This document shows, in pieces, positions 12,083 through 33,019 of a stretch of DNA of 64,000 nucleotides (the first letter of the stretch is position 1; every line of letters begins with the position of its first letter). The position numbers and the translations under genes were made by a program. The stretch is taken from contig NC_061771.1 in NCBI RefSeq assembly GCF_022458985.1, forward strand, positions 11,286,501 to 11,350,500, written 5' to 3'. The DNA comes from Mugil cephalus (Eukaryota; Chordata; Actinopteri; Mugiliformes; Mugilidae). The notes beneath the pieces are model-generated. The model searched no databases. It was given only the letters and a program-made list of their open reading frames with translations, and was not told where the DNA came from.

Positions 12083-12646
12083 AGCGGTATGGTTTCAATA
12101 AGCAAAATAAATTCCGATGCATTTTTTAATCAAGATACTGGCGAAATACATTGTCGCCAAAATATTTCTAGTCAAATTAAGGCTAATTTATAGTGTCACA
12201 ATTATCCTGGTTTTAACTACGTGCAGGACTCTTTGAAGCAGTTTAATATGACAGCGATTCAAAATAAAAAGAAGTGATCCCCCTGGGAGTGACAAAGAAA
12301 GAAAAGGAAACAGGATGAGGTGAAAAACAAATCAAGACAGTAGTGAGTGACGCAGATGAAGACGAACTATGTGAGAGAGACATTTGAATAAAATAACTTC
12401 CACTAGTCTGAAGTGCCCGCGGCCTCAAGAGATATTATATTCATCTCTGTACATGAGCTTTCCTTCAGCATCTCATGAAATACTGATACAAGTGCAGAAG
12501 AATGCAATAAATAAAATTAGACAGTAAATTGGGGACATAAAAACATCCACTCCACAGAAGCAAAGCACAGAAAAACAAGTCTGGTTTCATATCCTCCTGT
12601 TGGAGATGTTGTTCGCGTGTCACCAAAGGCAGTCTCGAGGGTGGTG

Positions 12647-13947
12647 TTAGCAGTAGGTCGTGTTGGAGCTTCTCCTCGCCTTAACCTTCCAGTGAGTGAT
12701 GCAAATAGCCAGCACCAAGATCAGAAACACAAAACTCACAGCCACGCAGTACCAGTGGTGGACGTGAAACCAGGGGAAATCTGGATCTGTAACTGAGGAC
12801 ATACACAGAGACCCAAATAAAAAATGAGGATAAACCAACCCTAAGCTGATTGTAAAATCTGCATTTAATGAATCCACAGTCACAGGGAGCCGCCTCATGT
12901 AATCAAATATTTCCAGAAAATAAATCCTCTGTTTGTCTTTCAGCGTGGCGGACTTAAAAGCACGTGGTATGTAGAGATTTATGGAATATTCCTCTTTGAC
13001 TTAAGCTTTTGTTCAGCTTTTGGAGGACGTGCCTGCTATTAATTACGTGTCTGTGTTGATTTGCAGTGACAGTCCAAAAATGGTAACTTATAATGTGTTG
13101 TTTTGCTGTTTGCCGCAGTTTGCGAGCTTTGCCATCCATGTATCTGGACTTAAAACACACAGCAAGAGAAGAATGTGCTGGAGCCAGATGGCCGCTCTCA
13201 TGTAGAAGGAGATTGTGGGGGCGAGTATGGGAGAAGGTTGGGAAAGAAACATGCAGAGAAATCAACCGCTTTAAGGGAAGGGCATTATAATTCCTAAAAG
13301 CAAGTGAGTATGACAAATCCTAGAAAGGACTAGGCCTTTTTTCAAGGCTTGACTGCCTTAATTGTGTTAAATAAAAATGGTTTCAGGGGGAATGGCGTGT
13401 GAACGTGTTGAATAGATTGTGTCCATCACATAACATCACAATAGATACTACAAATTAAAGTCTGTATGAACACTTACCCTGTATCTTGGTGCCTGTCCCA
13501 ACTAATAAACGCTGATTCACATTGGCAATACAGTAGTACAGACCCAGGTCTTTCTCCTCAATATCAGGGATCACTAATGCCAGAGACCGGTTCATCAAGC
13601 GCACTGAAAAACGAGGGTCAATCTGAAAAACTGAAAAAAACATACAGTGGGCATAAGGTATGTTGTCCAATCACTCGACTTCTCTTCCACATTCAACCAG
13701 ACATAACACCTGTGTTGTCCTTGTGTACATAGAATTAGAGATCATGTCCTACTTAGAGCTGGTTGTCCCTGTTTGAGGCTGGCGGTGAGGACCTCAGTGG
13801 GCGTGAGGTCTGGGTTGTTCTTGAGCCACGTTGTGTCGTAAAGATAGGAGATGTTACAATTTAGAGTGACAGTTGACCCAAATTGGACGTATTGGACCTC
13901 AGCAGCAGGCAGAAACAGCATCCAAGGCCCAGTCATGGTGCCAAATG
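12647..13947 (-). CDS. single V-type Ig-domain membrane receptor
   Basis: Exons 13947-13753, 13630-13478 and 12792-12647 join in frame; from ATG 13936-13934 they give 160 residues. The V-set domain shows Cys in TVTLNCNIS, Trp in DTTWLKN, DLGLYYC as the second-cysteine motif, and a J-like GTGTKI strand. A short stalk (VTDPDFPWF), one transmembrane helix (about YCVAVSFVFLILVLAICI) and a 16-residue basic tail ending NTTYC follow. No ITIM and no charged membrane residue are seen, so signalling is not evident. This fits teleost receptors of NITR/CD8-like style, but I cannot name the gene. The true leader exon is probably upstream and not found: the first exon shown starts just after an acceptor and its ATG gives only a weak signal peptide. 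Confidence 0.75.
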
Positions 13948-14129
13948 CTGAAATGAATCAAATGGAGAACAGTCTGACTCGAGAGATGTTCACAGTTGGG
14001 ATAAAGCTTTTGATCAACCACAGACAAAGAATAGTATGATTTTTAAGAAGATGTGGGTGATGCTTTACTTGTTTCTTTATATTAATGGGACCAATCTTGC
14101 ATCATGCATCCATTGCCAGACTGAGATTT

Positions 14130-14656
14130 TTTCTACCAGTGATATGAAGCAAAAGCTGACCCCTCGTCCACCCACCGTCCCATTCTCAGGTTTCCTTTAA
14201 GGACCTCTCTGTGTTTGGCTGCACTGATTCTGTCCTCAGTTCTGCCCGGACTCCCTGTTCCTGCTGCCTCATAGCATGATACTGCCACACCCATGCTCCT
14301 CTGTAGGGATTCTATTAGTATTTGTGGCGGTTTTTAGTCATCTACTTTGTGAAGTTTCTTACTCATCTAGGTCACCATATACTCATAAGAGCTTCTGACT
14401 AACTACACTCACAGATGTTCTTATTTAAACATTGACTCCGCACCAGTCTGTCATTGACCCTGTCCTCACTTCTGCCCGGCCTCCCTGCTCCTGCTGCTCC
14501 ATAGCATGATGCTGCCACACCCATGCTCCTCTGTAGGGATACTTTTATTATTTGTGAAGATTCCTAGTCATCTAGGTCATCATATACTCATAAGAGTTTC
14601 TGACTGACTACACTCACAGATGTTCTTATTTAAACCCTGATTCCGCACCAGTCTGT
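14130..14656 (-). mobile_element. Tc1-like transposase relic, partly duplicated in tandem
   Basis: The phrase AGCATGATACTGCCACACCC is the antisense of the conserved Tc1 transposase stretch around HHGGGSxMVW-to-catalytic region. It occurs twice because 14222-14452 and 14453-14656 are tandem copies of one unit of about 230 bp with many differences. No usable ORF remains. Confidence 0.65.
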
Positions 14657-17600
14657 CTGAACTGAAAAGCTACCTGGATGGGCAGTGAAACGTCTTCAAA
14701 AAAGTTTTTTATCGATCTCAGTTCATCGGGTGCTGTGGTGTTTTTTTTTTTTTTTTTTTTTTTTTTGCTAATTTTTCAGAAAGGCCAGTTTTAAACCGAT
14801 AAATTAACACAGCCTGTTTTATTCATACAGTGTTCGTTTGATAGTAATTTGCATATTTTAGTCAAGAGTCAAGAGCCTCACGCACATGAAGAACAGTCAT
14901 AATGGAATGCAACAGTGCACACAATTAACTCCGCTCCACCCTGTCTCTGTGTCATTTGACTTTGTGGATACAGTTGATTCAAAGCATCACATAGCCTGAC
15001 CTAACCAGCCTCAGCCTACCGATATTTTGTTCAGTCCATCCACATGGTTCTCTATCAACCATGCACCACCAACTTGCCTGACAGAATCCAATCCTTTTCC
15101 ATCATTTTCATAAATGGTCTTTTGCCTTGATCTTCTGGACTTACGATGGTACTATAAATAACATAATACAGACATCTTGTACTGAACATGAAAACTACGT
15201 AACGTGTTGGTGACTCGTTTCCCTGAGTTGCATTTATACTTATTTATACTTTGATGGATGTGTTGTATTGTGTGCACAGTGGCCCATGGAGCTGGAATAA
15301 GTCATGTTTTGTAATCAGACTCAGAAATTTTATGTGAGGATAAAAATCTCAATTTCATTTTAAGTTTACAGTGATGACTTTGTCAACAAAGATGATGATG
15401 AAAAATATGTTTTCTATGACTAAGTCAATCTAAAGCTAATATCTGGTGATAAAAAACTATGATGAAATGTCACACGACTGTACAGGCTGACTATCTTTGG
15501 ACTGAATAAGGGGCGTTTGCTTGATCTCAGGCAGTTGATAGTAATCTACCAAATGCAGCAAGGCGCCACGAGCCCTGTGGAGCACCCTGATATTTATGTA
15601 GCCCTGCCCAGTCATAGAGACTAGGGTCATGCATATAGACTCTATAGTTTTGGAGTTATTCCTGATTTACTTTACTGGCTGTGTCTTCTTAGGTGACTTT
15701 CAACTTCCACCACATTAAGGCTTAAGAGGTTAAATCAGTTTTGTGAAGAGCCCGAGAGGTTCCGAATGTTTTCTATTTAAGATTATTTTAAAACTTTTTC
15801 CACTTTGTCTCTAAGGATTATTAAGAGCAGACTAATAAGCAGTTGGTAATCTTGTTAATTCCTGAATCTTTTCAGTACATGAATCTAGTTCAATCCACTT
15901 ATTTGACATGAATAATCCAAGACATTTTTCTGTGGTGGAGCTTCTTCCTCCACAGAGTCACTCCCTTCTATTGTCCCCCATGGACCAAACTTATGTCCAC
16001 TGTTTGCTCTTTCAGTGTGTGAGGGTTGTCATTTTGTCATTTACTTTCAGCACCGTCCTGTCAGGTGGAGCCAGAGGTAGCTCCCCGCCTTTATAAGGAC
16101 AGGTGAGGGCAATTAGTGCCTCTTTGTCTGAGGCCTGGTTGTGCGGCTGGTTGTGTGGCAGGGTTGCAGTGTCCATGCGGGCAAGGGCAATTGAAAGTGG
16201 AAAGATGTGTTATATTGCCTTATGGGAAAACTAATGAGGCTTTTTGTGTATTCAGTTGTGGTGTGACTGTCCTGAGGTGACTCAGATTGAGCTCTGTAGT
16301 TCTGCGCTGGAGGTATGTGTTAGTGAACTTTTGGGTTTCATTAAACTGTAGACCCATCACTAATATATAATATGATCATCTCTTCAGGAAAAGACTCAGC
16401 TCGTCCCTGTTTAGACCGGAGTGGAGCCTGTCAACTATTGTGGTGCTTTTCAGCAGAGCCCCACATTGACTGAGATTTGAGGCCAGACTGCTGCTTTGCC
16501 TGAACCAGTTCACCAGGGCTGGTGACAAATGTGTTTATGGACTATATAAGCTGAACTACGATGTAGGTGGTTGAATATTGCTGTTCTATATTTGACTGTA
16601 CTGTACTGAACATTTGTGAAATTGAACCTCAGCATACTCAGAATCTCCCCGCGGAAAGTACCCTGCCTATTGTTGTAGTCATTTTATCCTCTATTATATT
16701 TCATGTTAAGTCATTTGCTATTTATATTTTCATCGTTTTAACTGTTTTAGTATTGTAGAAAAAAATAATTTGGACTATCCTGACAGTTTCCCCTTTTTTT
16801 CAGGTCTGTTGCCAGTATACTTTTCTTTTTTAAAATAAATATTCCTTGAACTGAACGCACGTCTCCCGCTCTTTTTGAACCCTTTAAAAACCTGTGTCAA
16901 CACTCAGATGGTCAGTGTCTAGGGCTGATACAGTTTCTTTCTATTATCCCCCCTTTGTAACCTGGGTGGGGTCACAAGTGGGTTATTGTATGAAAGATTA
17001 ATTCAGACACTCTCTGCTGTTATTGCCTCAATTTGTTAATTCAGTGGCACATTTCACAGTGTGTTCCTGTAGTTCTTTCTGTAGTTCGTTTACTTGTTCC
17101 TGTTGGACATTTGAAATAATCAAAGAACCAGAAGAACACAATAAGCTATGGTCTTTGTAATGTTTTCCTCTTTCTCCCCGCTCACCAATTTTTCAACTTT
17201 TAAAACAAAATGTTCCTCATGTACATATAAGGATTCCTTTGTTTCAAGCGCTGTACTTACCAACAAGAATCGTCGGAATCCAGTGAGACTTCATCTTCTT
17301 ACGTCTTTGTTTTTTTTGCCCTTGACATCAGTGACACTACACGATCTAACCACACTGACTTCCTTTTCTCTGCCAAACCACTTTTTCCACTGAAGGCTCA
17401 CTTCTGAATTTTGACTGGGGCTCTTCATCTTTTGACTGATGTACATTAAATCACCAGTTCAAACTGCCTCTCTGGTGGTAGCTGGAGCTGTTATCTTGAA
17501 TCCAACTGTGAACTAGCAGCCCAAGTTTGGCTAAAGCTGTTTATGGGTTTTATTTCATGGTGGCCTAAGCTTTTGCTAATCTAATTTATCTGTTGTGAGA

Positions 17601-18890
17601 TGTTTTCTCTTTTTTACTCAGTGAATGTGGCGAGAATGCAAGAAGTAAATCTATACAGGTATTCTTAAAAACAATTCTGGGCCTAAACAGCACAACATGT
17701 CTCACCTCTGTAAAAAACAAGAGACTTCAGAGGAAACTTGTTAAAGCACAAATACATACGTGTTGAGTTATATGTCAAAAAACATCCTGTAATATCAGGT
17801 TGAAAGTGTCCCTTTCACTGTGCTTTGTCACCACAGAAGGCAAGGTTTCACAAGATTGAGAACCTTTCTACCTTTCTCTCGGATGTTATGGTTTCTTTGT
17901 AACCTCATTTCTCATTTGAGGTTAGATTGGGCTCATTATGTCGGACTATTTTCTCCTTTGTTGGTCAGCACACACACAGTAATATTATATATAATTTTTA
18001 TGGAATACTAATATGATTGTGCTTGGGGTTGTTGCACCAGTCCAGGCGAGATGTGCCATCATATAATTAAAATTTTAGTTTGTTGAACATGCACAGTTCA
18101 CAATAAGGCAATAAAAAGTGAAACTTTATGTCCAGTAACTTCCTGCTTCTAAATGTGTCCGTTTCTTTACAGGGAAAACTTTTCAGAAACAGCCAGGATT
18201 TTGATGATTGGCTGTGGATCTCCTCCCATTAGAGAGGCACTGAGTCCATCCTAAAGCAGACACAAGTTTTATCAGTTCTGTGTTTTGCGTGGATTCATGT
18301 CTCAGTTCTCCATGTGTGACTCACCAGCCACCTGCATAGTCTGGCCTCTGTGGCGTTTACAGGTTTCATGTGTATCACATTCAGGAAGTCGTTTTTATGC
18401 TCACATTTCAAGTAATCGCTCACCCATTAAATGAGAATTAAGCTATAAAATGAAGCTGCTAGTTTTTTTTTTATCTTTATGCTGCATCAGTTTCTATTTT
18501 TATTGCTCCAAAACCAAAGAGCTGCCAAACAGTATTTCATAGTTTTTCACTGGACAATGATATTTCAACTTCTTATTCTTATTTAAAGCATAGACTGTAC
18601 AGTTTATATTCAAAGTAACATTTTTTAAATACACATTATAATTATTCTTCCAAAAAGTAATTCAAACTGAACGACGACTCATACTTTCTCGTTCAGTCTT
18701 GTAAAATGTGCTGTTGGTTGTCACCATTATGTTTTATGTTGAGCTTTGTTTACGTCCCTCGCCGATGACGTAGGCAGAGGGGTCAAAGGTTAAGTCAGTA
18801 GCCGGAGCATGACAGCAACACAAACATCCATGTGTCTCTCTTCCTGGTTAGACAACGACACACAAAGAATGTCAGCCGTGGCTGGTCGTG
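14657..18890. other. intergenic, no gene recognised
   Basis: Contains T-tracts (14740-14766) and AT-rich DNA. Open frames such as 16567-16758 and 17148-17393 lack codon bias, splice context or domains. The leader exon of the minus-strand Ig receptor may lie here, but I could not identify it. Confidence 0.5.
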
Positions 18891-18963
18891 TATAAAAGCT
18901 GCATCAGGGTTTTTGTGTAGTACCAGATAACCAGGACACCACCGGAGGAGGAAGCGTTTCCAG
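18891..18963 (+). promoter_or_regulatory. TATA box and non-coding exon 1 of rps6kb2-like gene
   Basis: TATAAAA at 18891-18897. A non-coding first exon (start about 18920, inferred) ends at 18963 before a GTAAGA donor, and splices to the coding exon at 20635. The join puts the first ATG of the kinase directly after the acceptor. Confidence 0.5.
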
Positions 18964-20635
18964 GTAAGAGGCTAGCTCACTGCTAACACGCCGTTTGTTT
19001 TAGCTCGCTACCTGTCAAACCAGTCCATGTCAGAGCAGTGACAGCTAGCATCTAAAACTGCAATCCGTTTTAAGCGGGGGGTTGTTCAGAAAACCGTGGT
19101 TCCGTGGTATGTTTACAGACCATAAGCGCGAGCATCACACCAGTTACCGTCACGTTGTTTTGGTTTACTCAGCTGTAAGTAGCAGGCTAAAAATGCTAAG
19201 AAGTTACGCTAGCTGACTGACACTGTTTGATTCTGCTTTAACGAACCAGGTCAAGAAAAGAGGAAACGAGCTGAACGTAAGATAATAAATAATAAACAAA
19301 TAAATAAGATACATTTTCGTTGGGATTGCAGGATCGTTTTTGACCAACATTGCGTATATTAAGTTAATCTATCTGCTGCTGGCATACCGCAAACCTGAAT
19401 CATTCTGAATAGACCTTAGAGATGGTTAAACCTCAGACATGTAACCTTAGATCTGCCATGTTTTGCCAAAACAACCACTCGGTGGAGGCTATGCTAAACC
19501 AGCCCCGGGTTACAAGACGTTTGTTATTAAACACAACCAGCTGTTGCTGAGTTAATTGATGGGCTTGTTGTTGTAGTCCTTGTTATTGTTTCAAAATGTG
19601 TCTTAATATGGTCTCAACCCGAATAAGACTACGTGAAGACTACTTAATAACAAAAGTTTAGTGTCTTTCCTTTAGATTTGATCTATTAAAATGTTAAATA
19701 GTAGCAGTGTTTTCAATGGATAGATTGAAAGTTTATATCCAGTATAAGCATTTGACCTGATGATGTCTCTCTTGTTAAATCCCTGAGCATATGGGGTAAA
19801 CATCAGGTGACTTGCTAAGTTTCCATGAGGGCTTGATGAGTTTCTGTGAGGGCCAGAAACATGGAGCACAGAAACCATTGGTGCATATACACATAGTACT
19901 GTATCAACATTAACACTTCCATTTTTGAAAGCATCTTTTTTTACATCTGCCGAAAACTTTCGCACAGTGCTGTGTTTGTGTGTATGTGTGTGTGTATATA
20001 TGTGTGTGTATATATGTGTATATTGCACACATGTGCATATGTGCATATATCCAAAAAGTGTTAAAAAAGGCAAATGGAGTTTAGAAGGTGTTTCACCAGT
20101 CATCCACAGAGCTCCATCAGTTCTAAGGGACTGGTGCAAAGCAGAGGTTTAAATAGGACCATCTGTGGGTGTAGCCCATTGGGAACTTGCTTGACTTGTT
20201 TCTTTTAAGCATCAGAAACTTGCATGACTAATGCCCATTAACAGCTAGATACTTACCTGTTTGTCTCTGACCTCTTTTCCTGAAACATCCTCTCAAAAGA
20301 AAGTCTAGCTGCCTTTCTTAGACACTTTTTGGACATAAGGTGATTTGGATTTGGACTGAGAAGACCACTGGACTAGATGACTGGACTATGAGAAATTCAC
20401 ATTTCCAGCAGCTTGACAAGAATGGATATGTATATATCTTAATGTATCTATATATTTTAATGTGATAGAAAGTCAGCTTATTACTATTATCTTAAACTTT
20501 ATATTGTTGTATCATACACATTTTTTTTTTTTTTTTGAAAAATTGATCACAGGTTTATTGTTTACTTGTTGTTCTTAGTCCGTTTTGTGGAAAAATGTCT
20601 TGACAGACTGTTGACCACACAGTCTCTGTTTCAGG

Positions 20636-28164
<7,529 letters not shown>

Positions 28165-28600
28165 AGAGACAATCTCCTAACCTCAGTCAGGTTGTCGTGT
28201 TCTATAGTGTACACTCGGTGTTGAGGTGCAGAGGCTTTAAAGTGTTGTGTTTTTGACGGCATCATGCTTTTTGAAGTGGCTTAATGAAAAGCCAAAACCA
28301 TCAGTGGGAAGCTGCCAGTGTTTCCTGTTCATCTCCACATTCATGCCTTTACACAGATTTCACTGGATCAACAGCAACTGCTCAGGAGCCTGTTTGATCC
28401 CTTCATAAAGCTTTAATTTACAGCTCCATAGTGTGAGCCATATAAAATAACTCCCTCAGATAATCATAGTAGACAGACTCTCCTCCACCAACCTCCCTAA
28501 AAGGATCCGTCGGGGTCACGTGAGTGATTGACTGACTGGAAAGATTGTTCCATCTTGTATGAACACGGTGGTATAATTAAAGCCAAGGATATAGTTTTGG
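28165..28600 (+). promoter_or_regulatory. probable rps6kb2-like 3' UTR
   Basis: Follows the TGA at 28162-28164. The first plausible poly(A) signal is the variant ATTAAA at 28576-28581. The next AATAAA signals are much further on. The end is inferred. Confidence 0.35.
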
Positions 28601-28846
28601 GGGTTTAATTAGTTCATCATCATCGCAAAGAAATCTGTTATCACCGGCTGACGTTTTAATTAGAGAACTGATGAAGTCCTGATTCAGTCCCATTAAGGTG
28701 GAAGCGAGGAGCTGACCCTCAGGCGGCAGCTTGTCAGGTACGACAGAATCTACTGGATGAAATGCTGCCGTGCACTTGACGACGACGCTCCTCGACAACG
28801 TAGTTTTTACGCGAAAATTCGTATGAAGCGAGGGACGTTCATCACA

Positions 28847-29280
28847 GGCTGTGTTTCCATGGACGATGATATTCCAACGAAACTGAATAAAACTAAAAAA
28901 AAAAAAACTTGTCTTCAATCAGAACAGACTAATCAGTTCAGGAGGAAAATGTGACCTCCTAATAACCATATAAACGAGTGTTTGAAGAGACGAGCGAAGC
29001 CAGAATCCATGTTGGAAATGTGGAGGCATCTTGGTTCATCTTCTTCTACTGAATCAAAGCCATTCCTTCATCTCTTCTCCCCCTCCTCCTTCTTACTCCC
29101 TTTCCCCCCCCGCTTAGCTTATCTCCACCTCCGTAAATTCCCAGCAAATCTGATGCTCTTCATGTTATCAGTAAAGTTCACAGTGATTCATGTTTTACGG
29201 TGCGTAAGCACACAGATCATTTTACGTAGCCTACATGGTCAGAATGATTGATCAGGTTTGTCGTCCATGGAAACACAGCC
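28847..29280. mobile_element. 434-bp MITE with perfect 20-bp terminal inverted repeats
   Basis: The left end GGCTGTGTTTCCATGGACGA and its exact reverse complement at 29261-29280 enclose a non-coding interior. The size and perfect ends suit a miniature inverted-repeat DNA transposon. I could not make out a target duplication, so the superfamily is left open. Confidence 0.65.
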
Positions 29281-29739
29281 AGCGTTTCTTATTTCCCTGA
29301 ATGTCTACTGCCTAAGCTGTTTACATGAACTCTCCTCGTACTGTACAGCGGGTTCAATCACACTGTAGAGGAGTGCACTTGTTAATTAATATTCATTAAT
29401 TCGGGGAGGTTCTAATATTCCTTCGCAGAGGAAAGCGTGCGCTCGCCTAAGCCCATACAATCAGTCCGACGCATGGTCAAAGCAGACAGTTAAAAAGCGG
29501 TGCTACAAATTTATTTTTTGTAACCAAACAAAAGCTATTTTTACACATGACACATAGGTCAACTAGTTTTAATAAAAACTATTTCTAGTTGGCAATAATT
29601 CAGTACTTGGATGACGTCACTGGAAGGTTATTATGTATTTATAGATTGAGAAAATTCAAATCCAGACACTATCTGTACAATAGTAAAAGAGCGGCGGAAT
29701 AAGTTCAAGATGTTACATATTGACACAGGATGACAGACG

Positions 29740-30080
29740 GTGGTGGGTACAAGTATTGTGGCCCTCATAATTTTCTACTTTTTTGCATAAAAATGACAAA
29801 AAAACGTATTTTGACACAAGTCCTGCCAGTCAGACTAAGAGAACCCAATCAAACATATGAAACGGGAATATGAAGCTTTTTGTGTTTGTTTCTTCAAGAA
29901 AATGAATCATGTGTTCATGTCTTCGAAGGGTTAATGTAATTGGACCTCTGGATGTACAAGTTCATGTCAAGGCCAAAGTTAACGTGTATCTGTTCAGACG
30001 TGTTTCCAGTCGATGAAACGAAACTCAGGAGTCTCTCAGCACCCTGTTTTGTCTGAATAAACCAGGGCTCTGTCACAGAC
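29740..30080 (+). mobile_element. probable short Tc1-like relic
   Basis: Its left part resembles the start of the Tc1-like copy at 33020-33600 (GAGAACC...GTGAAAC and GAAACGGGAATATG-like words). No transposase text remains. Weak call. Confidence 0.35.
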
Positions 30081-30109
30081 TGATCTTCACAAAACATGTT
30101 TGCAGATCA

Positions 30110-32400
30110 TGACAAAGGAGCTTTTTGAAGGCCACAGAAAAAGAGTTGATGCAACAACAACAACAACAACAACTGCCTGCTCCAGTTAAAGGAGGAGACA
30201 GATTTGTATCAGTCCAAGGCTTCAGTGTTTGTATGTAGAATAGAGAATGTATTTCTCCCTGTTTAAAGTATCCTGTGCATTGTACAGAGATCGAATCAGT
30301 GTTACCTCAGTAAATAATTAATAATCAAATCATGTGAATAAGTGACAATATAATATCTAATCAGTCCATGAAATCAGCCAACGAATGCTTGGCTGGATAC
30401 AACCACTAATCAGTACAGACATGTATGGTTCCTGTAGGATGAACCCTAATGTATTTACTGTTATTCCATCAGATGCTTGGTCAAAACTTTGCTCAGACAT
30501 TCATGACTTTAGTGTGGAATTATTTCTTCTCTGGTGCCATAGCGAGGTTCGCACTTTAGCTTTAGCTGTGAAATATCTCATCAACGTGAGCTGATGGATA
30601 GATCCTCAATACATCATGTTCTCCTCAGGAACCCTTCAACCTCCGATGACTCCTGGTGTTGGTCCAGGTTTCGATTTTACTTAAGTTTTCCATCATCTTC
30701 AGCTACTCTTCTCTAAACATCTGGAAATCATTCCAGGCTAAACATTACCATCATGATGTTAGCGTTTCTCCTCTAGCATGGCTGGGAATCGGATTGTTTC
30801 ACCGTTCTCATGGGTTTCTATTTGTTCATATGACCGAACTCCTTTGGGCTCCAAAGATTTGCGCTGCTGTTGTGTTATTATTATTATTTTGTTTAGGAAG
30901 AAAATTGCTGTTTCTTGTTTGTTTGTTTTGCTCAAAAGACACATAAAGTCTTCCTCCGTACCTCCACCAACTTTCCTTCATTAGCACTGAACACACACAG
31001 TCTACGTACACTGTTACCCTGAAGAACTGTTTAAACTGCACAGACACATTACCAAGCTGTCTTTATTTCATGAAATACTCTGTTGTACAGCACAAAGGTT
31101 TCATTGATGTTGTTTTGATTTATTTACATAATTAATAGCAATTATTGCGTGATTATGCAGCGCTATGAAAAGGATTTTTCATCTCTGTTTCTTCTTATTT
31201 TGACTGAGTGGATTTACTGCTTGTTTTTGTGATCTTTTTTTTTTTTTTCCTTCTAACTGATGAATGTGTTGAGAATAAAAATGATATTAATTCTTGCAGT
31301 GCATGCAATCCCCTGGTTCCTGTTTTATGGAGAGTTTGAGCTTCATTACGAGGCGCCAGTGGTCTTCATGTCATCCAGATCAGTTTCTTATTATGCTAAA
31401 AAAAAAAAAAATGCTATCTAAGATATTTAGCTTTTAATGGGTTCAGGCTAAAGTTAATGAGGTCTTCATCAGAATTTGATCTCATCCAGCTTTTAAAGTT
31501 GACTGTCATCACAGATGGTAGAAGGTGACGAACGTGACAGATGAAATGCAGTGCAACACCTCCGACTCGGTTGTGTTTTGACAGGGGTCTGTGATTATGT
31601 CGAGGAAAAGAAAACCTGGCATGTGAGGCAGCCAGTGGAAGCGCAGCAATCAGCAGACGCGCTTACACAAGTCAGTGTCAGGTTGGTAATTTAAATGAAA
31701 GTAATTAAATCAGCACGCTATCAGGAAGCATCATTAACCAAAAAAAAAAAAAAAGTTATTGATTAAAAAACACAGGAAAGGGGTCATTATCTAGGATGGG
31801 TGCCTCTTTAAGTATTCAAACTTTTTCTTCAGCTTGTTTCACTGACACAAAACCACAGGCCAATGCAGCTCTGATGAACTCATTTTTAAATTGAATTTCA
31901 TTGACTTTAATATAAATAACTGCATCAGCTTTTTGATTTGTCAAGTTATTGCGCCAATGGCTTGTTGCTGCATACAAAGAAGAACTTCAAGAGCACAGAC
32001 AAACTAATAGATATAAAACGACATTAACAGACTGGGTCAGTGAGTGACTTTAAAATATTTGCATGGGTTAAAAAAAACAGTAGACTGTTTCTGCTGCTAT
32101 TGTGAATTTTCCGGTTAGGTTGGAATGAATTTGTTTATGTATAAGATGATTATTATTTTTTTCTGTGCAGTAAGCACTGAGAGCATTTCCAGTCCACGTT
32201 TTTCTCTTGCTCATTAGAGGGGGCTCTTGTACAACTGTGCACCTTATTTACAAGTTACATAAGGTTTAAAACCTTTTTTTCTCTTTTTCTTTTTCTTTTT
32301 CCCCCAGTGTGTGTGTGTGTTTGTGTTGTAAGTGGTTCAATATGTTGAGGAGCCTCTGTAGAGCAGAGTTGATTGGTTTCTCATTGTTTTAATCAATAAT
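30110..32400. other. intergenic, no gene recognised
   Basis: AT-rich with several long A or T runs. Small ORFs (30656-30946, 30826-31047) lack support on either strand. AATAAA at about 31275 could be a distal poly(A) signal of the rps6kb2-like gene. Confidence 0.45.
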
Positions 32401-33019
32401 TACTTCTGATATAGTGCATAGATACTCTTTTGCTGTCTGACCATTCCCTGATGAAGTTTGAATTTACAATGTGGGATTCCACAGCTATTGGAAAGACTTT
32501 TTGTTACAGTAAATGCCTATAATGATCCTGCAACTAGATATAAGGAGGTAATTCTTTTATTATTTACTTCTGCCTACCTTCAGCTACCTAAAGTTTCTTT
32601 TCTTGACACAGCTGAATTATCCTGGAAATATAGTTTAACAACTTATTTAAAAAAAAAAAAAAAAAAAAAAAAAGCCCTGTTAGAGCAGCATTTTATTCAT
32701 CATTAACATGGGAAAACAGCAACAACAACCCCAGATTTTCTTTTCAGCCCTGTAGTTGGGCTACAAAAAAAAAGTCATAGCTCTGCTGTGCTGTCTATTC
32801 CTTTAGCCCCCAGTACTAATAACTTCATGAGCTTCTTTGTCAGCAAAATTGTAGGTAGACAATAAAAAAAAGAAAAAGAAAAGAAAAGTGTGAGGCATCC
32901 TTCTGACAGCTGTCATAGACGTAAGAGCAGTGGTATTAAAACCATCTGTAGGACATAATCCACTGTGCTGCTTGAAGGCATTGGCAGCCCTCAGTATTTT
33001 CCACAGTTCTACATAAAAA

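Noticed and set aside
28577-28918. 113-codon minus-strand ORF downstream of rps6kb2
   Set aside because: Runs into the MITE end and a poly-A tract; no domain or splice context.
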